Assembly: GCF_900129085.1 (NCBI RefSeq)
Contig: NZ_FQUF01000008.1
Location: 16,862-80,861 of the forward strand
Direction: 5' to 3'
DNA length: 64,000 bases
Origin: Atopostipes suicloacalis DSM 15692
Lineage (GTDB): Bacteria > Bacillota > Bacilli > Lactobacillales > Carnobacteriaceae_A
Below, one piece after another: positions 16,344 through 25,279 of this stretch. The notes beneath the pieces are model-generated. The model ran no database searches and was not told where the DNA came from. It saw nothing but the letters and a program-made list of their open reading frames with translations. Numbering within the stretch: the stretch's first letter is position 1; every line of letters starts with the position of its first letter. Position numbers and translations under genes: made by a program.

Positions 16344-16715
16344 ATGTATTTTTTTGAATTTCCTCAAAATGTCATAGGGTTCGTCACCTTTAAATTATAT
16401 ACAAAAATTTACAAATGTCCCTTCTATAAATATCAAGAGGCTTATGTTACGCATGTGAAAGGTCGCTGGGGAGCCATTTCTTTAAGTCGGTACATTTTTG
16501 CGGACGATACTTATTTTCAATCTGAAATGATTAAACATGAGTATGGGCATACTCTGCAATCGAAAAAGTTATTGTTCTTTTACCTTCCTGTGATTGGTCT
16601 TCCTTCTCTTATTTGGAATAAGTTTTTTAAAGGCTACCGTAAAAGAAAGCGTCAAAGTTATTATGCTTTTTATACAGAAGCTTGGGCGAATAAATTGGGT
16701 GGATTCCATGGATAA
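16344..16715 (+). CDS. Small protein with HEYGH metalloprotease-like motif
   Basis: An unrecognised protein of about 123 residues, basic and Tyr/Phe-rich. The mid-protein motif MIKHEYGHTLQS fits the zinc-binding HExxH consensus, followed by a hydrophobic stretch (KLLFFYLPVIGLPSLIW) and a basic KRKRQS segment; EAWAN near the end could give a third ligand Glu. ATG 16344 is chosen because GAGGTG is just upstream; GTG 16335 and TTG 16338 are alternatives. It stands alone between the SDR and dioxygenase genes. A proteolytic role is only an inference. Confidence 0.7.
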   Translation: MYFFEFPQNVIGFVTFKLYTKIYKCPFYKYQEAYVTHVKGRWGAISLSRYIFADDTYFQSEMIKHEYGHTLQSKKLLFFYLPVIGLPSLIWNKFFKGYRKRKRQSYYAFYTEAWANKLGGFHG

Positions 16716-16837
16716 TCGAAGAATATCTCGAATTCGAATCTAATAATTGACGTAGGATAGATCTCGTGCTATTATTATCTCGCATTAGAGATAATTTTAA
16801 AATGAAAGATGTACGAAAAGAGAGGAGCTATTAAATA

Positions 16838-17800
16838 ATGGCAAATACAAATTTAATAGGCATTCATCACGTAACCGCAATGACAGAGGATGTTCAAAGA
16901 AACTATGAATTTATTACCAATATTTTAGGCATGCGCCTGGTTAAAAAGACAGTGAACCAAGACGATATTCAAACCTATCACACATTTTATGCGGATGACC
17001 GAGGAAATCCAGGAACAGATTTAACGTTTTTTGATTTTCCAGATATTCCAAGCTATGTACTTGGAACAAATTCTATTTCACGTACAGGGTTAAGAGTGCC
17101 CAATGATGAAGCACTAGCGTATTATTTAGACCGCTTTGAAGAATATGAGATAGAAAATGAAGGGATTCAAGAATTATTTGGCCGTAAGATTCTTCCGTTT
17201 CAAGAAGCGGATGGCCAACGTTACCAGTTATTCTCAGATGAAAATGATCAAGGAGTGGCACCTGGAACTCCATGGAAAAATGGACCTGTTCCGGAAGATA
17301 AAGCAATCTATGGTTTAGGACCTATAGAAATTACAGTTAGCTATTTTGAAGATTTTGTTCAAGCAATGCAATTGATCTTTGGTTTCACATTAAAAGTTGA
17401 GGAAGAAAATGTTGCTCTTTTAGAAGTGGGTCAAGGGGGCAATGGTGGGCAAATGATTGTTAGAAAAGATGATACTTCACCAATAGAAGTGCAAGGAAAT
17501 GGAACGGTTCATCATGTTTCCTTTCGAGTAGCTGATCATCAGGCAATAAAAGAGTGGGAAGAAAAATATAATGGATTAGAAATGAAGCATTCAGGCTTAG
17601 TCGATCGATTTTATTTTGAAGCCCTCTATACAAGAATTGGTCATATTCTTATTGAAATTTCGACAGATGGTCCTGGCTTCATTGATGAGCAAGAATCTTA
17701 TGAAGAATTAGGCACTACGTTGGCTTTACCGCCCTTTTTAGAGCCGGATCGTGAATATATTGAAAGTGTTGTGCGCCCTTTTGACACAGCAAAAAAATAA
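16838..17800 (+). CDS. Ring-cleaving dioxygenase, VOC superfamily (MhqO/MhqE-like)
   Basis: Two-module glyoxalase/extradiol dioxygenase-like protein of 320 residues. The first module begins IGIHHVTAMTEDVQRNYEF, where HH contains a metal-ligand His; the second module has TVHHVSFRVADHQA with another His; Glu in HILIEISTDGPGF can be the third ligand. In Bacillus, close homologues (MhqO, MhqE) open hydroquinone rings under quinone stress. The next two genes encode a flavin-binding split-barrel protein and an MhqD-like esterase, so the three probably act together against quinones or aromatic electrophiles. Confidence 0.88.
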   Translation: MANTNLIGIHHVTAMTEDVQRNYEFITNILGMRLVKKTVNQDDIQTYHTFYADDRGNPGTDLTFFDFPDIPSYVLGTNSISRTGLRVPNDEALAYYLDRFEEYEIENEGIQELFGRKILPFQEADGQRYQLFSDENDQGVAPGTPWKNGPVPEDKAIYGLGPIEITVSYFEDFVQAMQLIFGFTLKVEEENVALLEVGQGGNGGQMIVRKDDTSPIEVQGNGTVHHVSFRVADHQAIKEWEEKYNGLEMKHSGLVDRFYFEALYTRIGHILIEISTDGPGFIDEQESYEELGTTLALPPFLEPDREYIESVVRPFDTAKK

Positions 17801-17804
17801 GAAA

Positions 17805-18431
17805 ATGGAAACCGAGAATAAAATGATCCATTTCACCCCCGAAGAATTAAGTGAAAGAGAAAATTATAAGTTTTTAATTGGCTCGATCATACCACGGCCC
17901 ATCGCCTTAGTGACCAGCTTATCGGAGAATGAAGTGTTAAACATTGCACCATTCAGCTACTTTAATATTGTGACCTCGAACCCACCGATTGTCTCAATTG
18001 CTATTCAAAGAAAAAATGGCCGTTTAAAAGATACTGCACGAAATATTTTGAAAAAGAAAGAAGCCGTCATCCATATTGTTGATTCAAAAAATGTTGCTCA
18101 AGCCAATCAAACAGCGGCCAATCTCAGTGAAGAGATGAGCGAATTGGATCGAACAAGCTTTACAACTTGTCCGTCAAAAACGGTGGATGTTCCAAGCTTA
18201 AAGGAGACAAAAATACGCTTTGAAGTTATATTAGAACAACACGTCCCCCTCGAAAATGATGGAGTTCCAGCAGCAGATTTACTCTTACTAAAAATAAAAA
18301 GATACCATATCCAAGAAGAACTTTACCATCAAGGGCGGATTGACCCGATCGGTTTAGCAGCCATGAGTCGTTTAGCCGGACATGATTATGCGGAAATTGG
18401 CGAAATCTTTACGATTAAAAGACCAGAATAA
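17805..18431 (+). CDS. Flavin reductase-like FMN-binding split-barrel protein
   Basis: FMN-binding split-barrel protein: LIGSIIPRPIALVTSLSENE and LNIAPFSYFNIVTSNPPIVS are the flavin-binding signature segments. Its 208 residues from ATG 17805 are normal. The frame is open upstream to 17751, but that part would lie inside the dioxygenase gene and adds an unlikely N-terminus; ATG 17823 is another option because no strong ribosome binding site is visible. The gene follows the dioxygenase by four bases. It may reduce flavin or a quinone substrate; this is inference. Confidence 0.85.
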   Translation: METENKMIHFTPEELSERENYKFLIGSIIPRPIALVTSLSENEVLNIAPFSYFNIVTSNPPIVSIAIQRKNGRLKDTARNILKKKEAVIHIVDSKNVAQANQTAANLSEEMSELDRTSFTTCPSKTVDVPSLKETKIRFEVILEQHVPLENDGVPAADLLLLKIKRYHIQEELYHQGRIDPIGLAAMSRLAGHDYAEIGEIFTIKRPE

Positions 18432-18445
18432 AAGGAGACAGTCAC

Positions 18446-19048
18446 ATGTATAAATATAGATACGAAAAAGGTCAAACCAAAACCCCTACATTTATTTTAC
18501 TACATGGAACAGGAGGGAACGAAGAAGATTTATTGCCTGTTGCCGCAGCGTTAAATGCGAACGCGAGTGTCTTAAGTATTCGGGGAAATGTTTTAGAACA
18601 TGGAAATGCTCGTTACTTTAAACGTTTGGATACAGGAGCTTATGATATCCCTGATTTGATGACGCGGGGGCAAGAGCTTTATGCATTTATTGAAGAAAAA
18701 GCACAAGAATATGATTTTTCTTTAGAAGAAGCAATTTACTTAGGCTTTTCAAATGGCGCAAATATTGCAATCAATATGATGTTACTCGATGATTCCCTCA
18801 TAAATAAAGCCATGTTATATGCACCTATGTATCCAATGGATGTCGAAGAAACGACTGACTTACCGAATGCAAAAGTCTTTTTATCTATGGGGGAAAATGA
18901 TCCAATAGTTCCCAAAAGAGAAAGTGAACGCGTAGTTTCTATTTTCAAAGATTTAGGCGCCGAGGTTACGGAGTTTTGGGTAGAAGGACATGAATTAAAT
19001 GGGGATAATTTATTAGCAGGGAAAGAATGGTTAGAGAAAATTCAATAA
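18446..19048 (+). CDS. Alpha/beta hydrolase (carboxylesterase/phospholipase), MhqD-like
   Basis: Serine hydrolase with the nucleophile elbow GFSNG (about residue 110), LLHGTGGNEEDLLP forming the oxyanion region, the Asp in GENDPIVP and the His near the end in EGHEL. Its 200 residues match the short carboxylesterase/phospholipase 2 family to which Bacillus MhqD belongs. AAAGGAGA lies before the ATG. It is the third gene of the detoxification operon and is followed by a terminator. Confidence 0.9.
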   Translation: MYKYRYEKGQTKTPTFILLHGTGGNEEDLLPVAAALNANASVLSIRGNVLEHGNARYFKRLDTGAYDIPDLMTRGQELYAFIEEKAQEYDFSLEEAIYLGFSNGANIAINMMLLDDSLINKAMLYAPMYPMDVEETTDLPNAKVFLSMGENDPIVPKRESERVVSIFKDLGAEVTEFWVEGHELNGDNLLAGKEWLEKIQ

Positions 19049-19054
19049 TAAAAA

Positions 19055-19097
19055 TAAACCAGTCAACGAATTGTTAAGAAGTTGACTGGTTTTTTTA
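19055..19097 (+). terminator. Terminator of the detoxification operon
   Basis: Perfect stem AAACCAGTCAAC / GTTGACTGGTTT, then T run. Confidence 0.9.
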
Positions 19098-19147
19098 CTC
19101 TATAAAAAAGATGCGCTCACTTTTTGGGACATGCATCCACTAAGTCG

Positions 19148-20059
19148 TTATAGAAACAACATCATTGCCGGAACGGTGACAATGGATAGGAGGGTGGTAA
19201 CAAAGACAATTTTTGAAGCAAGCTCTTCATCCAGATCATATTGGGCTGCTAAAAGAGCGGTAGTTGCTCCAGCAGGCATGGAGGACATGATGGTTAGGAC
19301 GCCAATCAGTGTTTCATCTAAACCGAGAGCCTTGCTGACAATGAGGACGGCAAAGGGAATCAGGAGCAATCGAATAACCGTGTAGCGGATGACGCCTCGT
19401 TCGTAAATAGCACGAAAATCAATGGAGGCAATAATTGAACCGATCATAATAGCGGATAAAGGCGAAACGGTTGATCCCATCGTTTCAATCGCGCGGTCTA
19501 AAAATTCAGGGAAGGGGATCTGCAAAAGCCCACGAATAAGACCTAACACAACCGCAACAATGGAAGGGTTTCTTAAAAGTTTATAAAGGGTCGAATGGCT
19601 TTCTTCCTGATCACTGTCCAGAATCTCCACTCCAACCGACCACATAAAAATACGATGAGGAACGAGATAAATAGAAGAAAATAAAGCGCCGAGTTCTCCA
19701 TACATAGAATAAGAAAGAGGTTGACCGCCCAGCCCAGCATTATTTACTAACGTTCCGTAGTGCAAGATTCGTTTCTTTGGATCCTCGAAATCCGAAAAAG
19801 CGAGTGCGCCTAGGAAGTAAGAGACTGTATAGATGATGGTTGAACCAATTAAAGCCCATAAACCTAATTTTAAAATTTCCATCGTCAAATTTTTAAAAGA
19901 ATTGAAGACAAGCATGGGCATTAATAAACTTAAAATTAAATGGATAAATTGTGTGCGATTTTCATCGGTAATAATTTTTGTTTTGTAGGCGACCACACCG
20001 ATTAGTAAATACATTAAAACAGAAAGTTGTAAGTCTAACATTTGATAAAATTGTTCCAC
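19148..20059 (-). CDS. AEC-family transporter
   Basis: Integral membrane protein of 303 residues with about ten hydrophobic segments in two halves, as in the auxin efflux carrier family. Conserved features are LSLLMPMLVFNSF in the first half, NNAGLGGQPL in the middle and MPAGATTALLAAQYDLDEELAS in the second half. In lactic acid bacteria such proteins often move malate or other small organic acids, but no substrate gene lies alongside, so the substrate is unknown. Confidence 0.9.
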   Translation of the reverse strand: MEQFYQMLDLQLSVLMYLLIGVVAYKTKIITDENRTQFIHLILSLLMPMLVFNSFKNLTMEILKLGLWALIGSTIIYTVSYFLGALAFSDFEDPKKRILHYGTLVNNAGLGGQPLSYSMYGELGALFSSIYLVPHRIFMWSVGVEILDSDQEESHSTLYKLLRNPSIVAVVLGLIRGLLQIPFPEFLDRAIETMGSTVSPLSAIMIGSIIASIDFRAIYERGVIRYTVIRLLLIPFAVLIVSKALGLDETLIGVLTIMSSMPAGATTALLAAQYDLDEELASKIVFVTTLLSIVTVPAMMLFL

Positions 20060-20220
20060 TCAATCATTCCTATTCCTAAAGAGATTATTCATAGAGTAGG
20101 ATAGCAGATTCAAAGAGACTCCACAAACAAAAAAATAAAAAGAGTGGATTCACGGATTTGAATGAAACTATAAACCTTGAATGGTATAATAATTTTGTAA
20201 ATAATATTGGGAGGATAAGA

Positions 20221-20976
20221 ATGAATAAATTGATAATTAACTCGGATGATTTCGGTTATAGTCGGGCGATTAATCATGCGATTATTGATACACATCAAGA
20301 AGGTATTTTAACTTCAACGACTTTAATGTCGAATACGCCGGGATTTGAACATGCGGTAAAGTTAGCTAAAGAAAACCCGAAAATGGGTGTGGGGGTTCAC
20401 TTGGTATTGACTTTTCTGAAGCCTTTACGCCAAGATGTTCCTTCTTTAGTGGATGAAAAAGGGGATTTTTATCGTCCGGATGCTTACCGTTCAGGTTTAG
20501 CAATCGTTGATGTAGAAGATTTGTATAAAGAATGGGATGCCCAAATTCAAAAAGTCTTGGCTGCGGGAATTCAACCCACGCATTTAGATAGTCACCACCA
20601 TGCCCATACATTTAATGCCCATCATTTTGAAGTGTTTTTAAAACTTTCTGAAAAATATGATTTACCCATTCGCGGGAACTTTGATCAAGAGCATAACAGA
20701 CCAACCACTACATATTTTGAACCCGCTTTTGATGGAGTAGGGATGCTGGAAGAAAAAGAAAAAGAAACGTATTTAGAGCTGTTAGTAGAAAAAATAAAAA
20801 AGAATGAATCAACGGAAGTAATGTGTCATACGGGTTATATTGATGAATTTTTATTTAAAAGCTCTTCTTTTGTTGAACCTCGAATTTATCAAGTAGATAT
20901 TCTAACGGACTCAAATTTTGTAGATAACATCCGCGAGAACAAAGAAATCGAATTAGTGACTTTTAGCGATTTATAA
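20221..20976 (+). CDS. chbG: Carbohydrate deacetylase, ChbG/YdjC family
   Basis: Removes an acetyl group from N-acetylated sugars such as chitobiose phosphate. Metal-site motifs are NSDDFGYS (Asp), VGVHLVLT (His) and LDSHHHAHTF (His), in the order known for YdjC-like deacetylases; CHTGY near the end is also conserved. The start ATG 20221 follows GGGAGG; an upstream in-frame ATG at 20158 would include the -10-like TATAAT (20185-20190) and is rejected. 251 residues. It is not next to a chitobiose PTS, so its sugar is uncertain. Confidence 0.9.
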   Translation: MNKLIINSDDFGYSRAINHAIIDTHQEGILTSTTLMSNTPGFEHAVKLAKENPKMGVGVHLVLTFLKPLRQDVPSLVDEKGDFYRPDAYRSGLAIVDVEDLYKEWDAQIQKVLAAGIQPTHLDSHHHAHTFNAHHFEVFLKLSEKYDLPIRGNFDQEHNRPTTTYFEPAFDGVGMLEEKEKETYLELLVEKIKKNESTEVMCHTGYIDEFLFKSSSFVEPRIYQVDILTDSNFVDNIRENKEIELVTFSDL

Positions 20977-20997
20977 TTAAAGACAATAAAACATTTG

Positions 20998-21038
20998 AAA
21001 AAACTAGCTTCTGCTTTGTCGGAGCTGGTTTTTTTTCG
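20998..21038 (+). terminator. Terminator after chbG
   Basis: Stem AAACTAGCT / AGCTGGTTT (one G-U) followed by a long T run. Confidence 0.8.
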
Positions 21039-21090
21039 TCCATTAAACGGACAAAAGCTCCTTACCTTCAGAAGTAGCAGCTTTTTATGA

Positions 21091-21273
21091 GTCAACTCCT
21101 GAGGGTAGCAGCCGTACCCTAAGAAGTCGCAACATTTTCCGGGTCAACTCCTAAGGGTAGCAGCCGTATCCTAAGAAGTCGCAACATTTTCCGGATCAAC
21201 TCCTGAGGGTAGCAGTCGTACCCTAAGAAGTCGCAACATTTTCTAGGCCAACTCCTGAGGGTAGCAGCCAATG
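21091..21273. repeat. Tandem array of a 52-bp intergenic unit, about 3.5 copies
   Basis: Units start at 21091, 21143, 21195 and 21247, exactly 52 bases apart, with a few substitutions; the fourth is cut short. Each full copy has an inner hairpin AGGGTA-N7-TACCCT, kept by a G-U pair in the second copy. A half-like piece (AGAAGTAGCAGC) precedes the array. It fills most of the 360-base gap before the fructose operon. No spacers, so it is not CRISPR, and no gene is seen inside. Confidence 0.9.
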
Positions 21274-21370
21274 GACAGGAAGTTACCGAGTAAAATAAGC
21301 AAAAGGTATGATAAGTCGGAAAAGATGGCAGAAATACCCTCTTTTTAAATAAACCGAAAAAATGAATATT

Positions 21371-21424
21371 TTTGAATGAATTTGAATGGTTATGATTGAT
21401 TTTGAACGTTTATTCTTGTATAGT
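21371..21424 (+). promoter_or_regulatory. Fructose operon promoter with DeoR-type direct repeats
   Basis: TTGATT (21396-21401) and TATAGT (21419-21424), 17 bases apart. Around the -35 are repeated TTTGAAtG-like words (TTTGAATGAA at 21371, TTTGAATGGT at 21381, TTTGAACGTT at 21401), about 10 bases apart or a multiple, typical of operators bound by DeoR-family fructose repressors. Control by FruR is inferred. Confidence 0.65.
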
Positions 21425-21468
21425 AGAAATACAAAAAGAAAAGGGTTCCAAAGAAAAGGAAGAGAGAG

Positions 21469-22233
21469 ATGCTATTCCAACATCGGAAAGAAAAAATTCT
21501 AGAACGACTTGCAGAAAAAAGCACAATATCGATTCAAGAATTAGAAACAGCTATTGGTGTGAGCGAGTCCACCCTAAGACGGGATTTAGTAGCTTTAGAA
21601 AAAGAAGGGCTATTGAAGAGAGTGCATGGTGGAGCGACGACACCAACTAATCTCAATAAAGAGCAAAAGATGGCACAGAAAGAAAGCATCAACCAATCAG
21701 CCAAAATTAAAGTTGCAAAACATGTCAGTACTTTAGTAGAAAAAGAGACCCAAGTGTATATCGATGCAGGAACAACCACACTTGAACTTGTGCGCTTATT
21801 ACCTACAGAAAAAAATCTAAAACTAGTAACCAATGGAATCGATCATGCTTTACTTGCCTTAAATCGAGGAATAGAAGTGACTTTACTCGGTGGAATGGTT
21901 AAAAGAAATACGCATGCTATTGCAGACATGACCGCTTATAAACAATTAAGTAAAATTAATTTTTCGGCTTCTTTTATGGGAATGAATGGACTGCATGAAA
22001 ACCAAGGTCTGACGACCACTAATATTGATGAAGCCACACTGAAAGAATGTGCAATGGATCAAAGCCAGAACATCTATCTATTAATGGATGACACAAAAAT
22101 AGATCAGGTATATGAATTTAAAGTAGATCTCCCAACGAGTGCGAAAATATTCATCAATCAAGAAGCAGCCACAAAACATCCTCAAAAAATCAAAAAATTA
22201 AAGGTAAAATACGACATAGAAATGATTGAATAA
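21469..22233 (+). CDS. fruR: DeoR-family regulator of the fructose operon
   Basis: N-terminal DeoR winged helix (about residues 1-55: EKILERLAEKSTISIQELETA, then SESTLRRDLVALEKEGLL and the RVHGGA motif), followed by a sugar-phosphate sensor domain with VYIDAGTTTLELV. Its 254 residues are standard. It is the first gene of fruR-fruK-fruA, so it likely represses its own operon until fructose-1-phosphate accumulates. Confidence 0.93.
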   Translation: MLFQHRKEKILERLAEKSTISIQELETAIGVSESTLRRDLVALEKEGLLKRVHGGATTPTNLNKEQKMAQKESINQSAKIKVAKHVSTLVEKETQVYIDAGTTTLELVRLLPTEKNLKLVTNGIDHALLALNRGIEVTLLGGMVKRNTHAIADMTAYKQLSKINFSASFMGMNGLHENQGLTTTNIDEATLKECAMDQSQNIYLLMDDTKIDQVYEFKVDLPTSAKIFINQEAATKHPQKIKKLKVKYDIEMIE

Positions 22234-22254
22234 AAAGTAAAGGATTGGATAAAT

Positions 22255-23169
22255 ATGATTTATACATTAACCCTGAATCCATCGATAGACTATATTATGC
22301 CCTTGGAGCATCTACAGCTCGGTGCAACCAATTATGCACAAGGAGAGTATATGTTGCCAGGTGGGAAAGGGATTAACGTCTCGCGCGTATTAAATCAATT
22401 AAATGTTCCCAATCAAGCTCTAGGTTTCATTGGAGGACATACGGGAAAATTTATTGAAGAATGGTTAGAAAAAGAAGGCGCTGCTTGCCAGTTTATTCCT
22501 GTAGAGGGACAGACACGAATTAATGTGAAATTAAAAGGGGAAAGTGAAACGGAAATTAACGGACGAGGCCCAGAAATTTCACAAGAAAAAAGTCGAGAAT
22601 TAAAGAAACAGATCGGCCAACTGACTGCTCAAGACACACTCGTTATTTCAGGCAGTAAAAACAAAGGCCTGTCAGAGACATTTTATAATGAAATTATTGA
22701 AATTTGTCAGAAAAATCAAACATCTTTTATTCTCGATACCAATAGTAAAGAATTACTCGAAGCATTAGTAGCACAACCCTTTTTAGTGAAACCTAACCAA
22801 GCAGAATTAGGCGATTTATTTGGTGAAACAATTCAAACCAAAGAAGAGGCTATCCATTATGGGAAGAAGTTACAAGAAGCAGGAGCTCAAAACGTTATTG
22901 TTTCTTTAGGAGGAGAAGGTGCAATTTTTATTGATGAGAGTCAAGTGATTATAGCCGATTCTCCTAAAGGAAAGGTAAAAAACACAGTAGGCTCAGGTGA
23001 TTCAATGATTGCAGGATTTATAGCAGGTATTGAAAAAGGAAAATCGAAAGAAGAAGCATTTAAGCTTGGGGTTCAAAGCGGAAGTGCGACAGCTTTTAAT
23101 GAAGATTTGGCAACAAAAAAAGAGATTGAAGCGTTAAATGATCAAATAAAAACTAGAGAGGTTGAATAA
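22255..23169 (+). CDS. fruK: 1-phosphofructokinase
   Basis: PfkB-family kinase converting fructose-1-phosphate to fructose-1,6-bisphosphate. N-terminal MIYTLTLNPSIDYIM and GGKGINVSRVL are the substrate-binding motifs; the C-terminal NTVGSGDSMIAGF carries the catalytic Asp. Its 304 residues are normal. It lies between fruR and fruA. Because the same family includes tagatose-6-phosphate kinase (LacC), which is missing from the lac cluster in this window, it is a possible but unproven stand-in. Confidence 0.94.
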   Translation: MIYTLTLNPSIDYIMPLEHLQLGATNYAQGEYMLPGGKGINVSRVLNQLNVPNQALGFIGGHTGKFIEEWLEKEGAACQFIPVEGQTRINVKLKGESETEINGRGPEISQEKSRELKKQIGQLTAQDTLVISGSKNKGLSETFYNEIIEICQKNQTSFILDTNSKELLEALVAQPFLVKPNQAELGDLFGETIQTKEEAIHYGKKLQEAGAQNVIVSLGGEGAIFIDESQVIIADSPKGKVKNTVGSGDSMIAGFIAGIEKGKSKEEAFKLGVQSGSATAFNEDLATKKEIEALNDQIKTREVE

Positions 23170-23170
23170 A

Positions 23171-25087
23171 ATGAAGATGACGGATATTATACGGCAAGAA
23201 CTGATGCTTCTTCCAGCTCAAGCTACAACGAAAAAAGAAATTTTAGATGAAATGGTCCACAAACTTGTAGAGACAGGTGCCGTTGATGATTTTGACACGT
23301 TCAGAAAAGGAATTGCTGACCGTGAAGAAAGTATGAGTACTGGACTTGGCGACGGGATTGCCATGCCACACGCAAAAAATACCGCAGTGAAGAAAACGTC
23401 GGTTGTTTTTGCTAAACAACCAGCTGGAGTAGACTTTGATAGTTTAGATGGCCAACCTGCAAAGTTATTTTTTATGATTGCTGCAAAAGATGATGCCAAT
23501 GAAACTCACTTAGCTATTTTAGCGAACTTATCGAAATTATTGATGAATAAAGATTTTATCGAAGCTTTAACGGCAGCCAATACGCCAGAAAGTGTGCAGG
23601 CAGTTGTTAGTCTAGCAGAGGCTAGTTTAGAAACAGAAAAAACAGAAGCACCAGAAGAAGAGGTTGCACCAACAGACTCTGATGAGCCTTATGTCATTGC
23701 CGTAACAGCTTGTCCAACAGGGATTGCTCATACGTATATGGCAGAAGATGCCCTGAAGAATAAAGCCAAAGAATTAGGCGTTAAGATTAAAGTTGAAACA
23801 GATGGTTCAGAAGGAGTAAAACACCGACTTACTAAAGAAGATATTGACCAAGCAGATGGTATTATTGTAGCTGTCGGTAAAAAAGTTCCAATGGGCCGCT
23901 TTTCAGGAAAACGAGTCGTTGAGCGTCCAGTAGCGGATGGTATTAATAAAAGTGAAGAACTCATCCAAACAGCTTTGGCAGGTGAAGCTCCTGTATATCA
24001 CGGAAGTAGCGATGAAGAGACAGATACAGCTGATGAACCGAGTGAAAGTGGGGGAGCCTTTTCTCTACAATCCGTTTATAATGATTTAATGAGTGGCGTT
24101 TCAAATATGTTGCCATTTGTTATTGCGGGTGGAATTATGCTGGCTCTATCTTTCTTAATGGAAGGTTTTGTAGGTAGTGACTCACCGATTTTTGTTGGTC
24201 TTAATGAAATAGGAAGTGCAGCCTTTTCATTTCTAATTCCGGTACTTGCTGGATATATTGCAACAAGTATAGGTGGTAAACCAGCGATTGTTAGTGGGTT
24301 TGCTGGAGGGGCTTTAGCGGTAAGTGCTGATGCTGGCTTCCTTGGCGGTTTAGTTGCTGGTTTCTTAGCAGGTTATGTCACACTTTTCGTGATGAGAGCC
24401 TTAAGAAAGATGCCTAAAAACTTAGCAGGATTACGAACTATTTTACTTTATCCAATATTGACCTTATTTATTACAGGGCTATTGATGTATTATCTATTTG
24501 GTCCAATCTTTGCTTCCATTAATATTGCCATGCTTAATTTCTTAGAAACACTAGGTACCGGAAATCAAGTACTACTCGGGGCGATCCTTGGTGGAATGAT
24601 GGCTATTGATATGGGAGGCCCAGTGAATAAAGCGGCTTATGCTTTTTCTATCGGTATTTTTACAGATACAGGAGATGGACGATTCATGGCAGCTGTTATG
24701 GTTGGAGGAATGATTCCACCATTAGCCATTGCTTTAGCATCTGTTCTCTTTAAAGATAAATTTACTGAAGTACAAAAACAGTCCGCACTAACAAACTTTA
24801 TTTTAGGTTTATCTTTCATTACAGAAGGAGCGATTCCTTTTGCTGCAGCAGATCCTCTACGAGTAATCATTTCAAGTGCTATTGGTAGTGCTGTCGGTGG
24901 TGGACTGAGTCAATTATGGTTAACCAGTGTTCCAGCTCCTCACGGTGGAATTTTCACGATGCTTGCTTTAGGAGATAATCGTTTGATGCTTATGCTGGCC
25001 GTATTGATTGGAACCGTCATTAGCACAATCATTCTCGGATTTTGGAAAAAACCAGTGGAAGAACAAATGGCTTCAGGAACAATCTAA
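23171..25087 (+). CDS. fruA: PTS fructose transporter EIIABC
   Basis: Takes up fructose as fructose-1-phosphate. Domain order is IIA (about residues 1-150, phospho-His in AMPHAKN), IIB (about 170-270, phospho-Cys in TACPTGIAHTYMAE), and IIC (about 300-630, many hydrophobic segments, GGPVNKAAY). ATG 23171 is chosen; a TTG at 23162 overlapping fruK is an alternative adding three residues. 638 residues is normal for the A-B-C fusion. It ends the fructose operon. Confidence 0.95.
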   Translation: MKMTDIIRQELMLLPAQATTKKEILDEMVHKLVETGAVDDFDTFRKGIADREESMSTGLGDGIAMPHAKNTAVKKTSVVFAKQPAGVDFDSLDGQPAKLFFMIAAKDDANETHLAILANLSKLLMNKDFIEALTAANTPESVQAVVSLAEASLETEKTEAPEEEVAPTDSDEPYVIAVTACPTGIAHTYMAEDALKNKAKELGVKIKVETDGSEGVKHRLTKEDIDQADGIIVAVGKKVPMGRFSGKRVVERPVADGINKSEELIQTALAGEAPVYHGSSDEETDTADEPSESGGAFSLQSVYNDLMSGVSNMLPFVIAGGIMLALSFLMEGFVGSDSPIFVGLNEIGSAAFSFLIPVLAGYIATSIGGKPAIVSGFAGGALAVSADAGFLGGLVAGFLAGYVTLFVMRALRKMPKNLAGLRTILLYPILTLFITGLLMYYLFGPIFASINIAMLNFLETLGTGNQVLLGAILGGMMAIDMGGPVNKAAYAFSIGIFTDTGDGRFMAAVMVGGMIPPLAIALASVLFKDKFTEVQKQSALTNFILGLSFITEGAIPFAAADPLRVIISSAIGSAVGGGLSQLWLTSVPAPHGGIFTMLALGDNRLMLMLAVLIGTVISTIILGFWKKPVEEQMASGTI

Positions 25088-25096
25088 TTGAATTGA

Positions 25097-25136
25097 AAAA
25101 GTGTTGGTAAACTTCCCTTTACCAGCACTTTTTTCT
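25097..25136 (+). terminator. Terminator of the fructose operon
   Basis: Stem AAAAGTGTTGGTAAA / TTTACCAGCACTTTT (one G-U) followed by T-rich sequence. Confidence 0.9.
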
Positions 25137-25157
25137 TTAGATAAAACTCGAAAAATG

Positions 25158-25196
25158 ACTAAAGACTTCCTTATAAAAGATAGGGAGTCTTTTATT
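25158..25196 (+). terminator. Second terminator-like hairpin before rsmG
   Basis: Stem of AAAGACTTCCT against AGGGAGTCTTT with a T run. It probably backs up the preceding terminator and insulates the origin-proximal block. Confidence 0.65.
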
Positions 25197-25279
25197 CATT
25201 TTACGAAGTAAAGAGATTAGAATTTAAATCAAAATATTCTTTGGATAACATTGAATTTAGTCTGTATTTCTAGTAAAGT

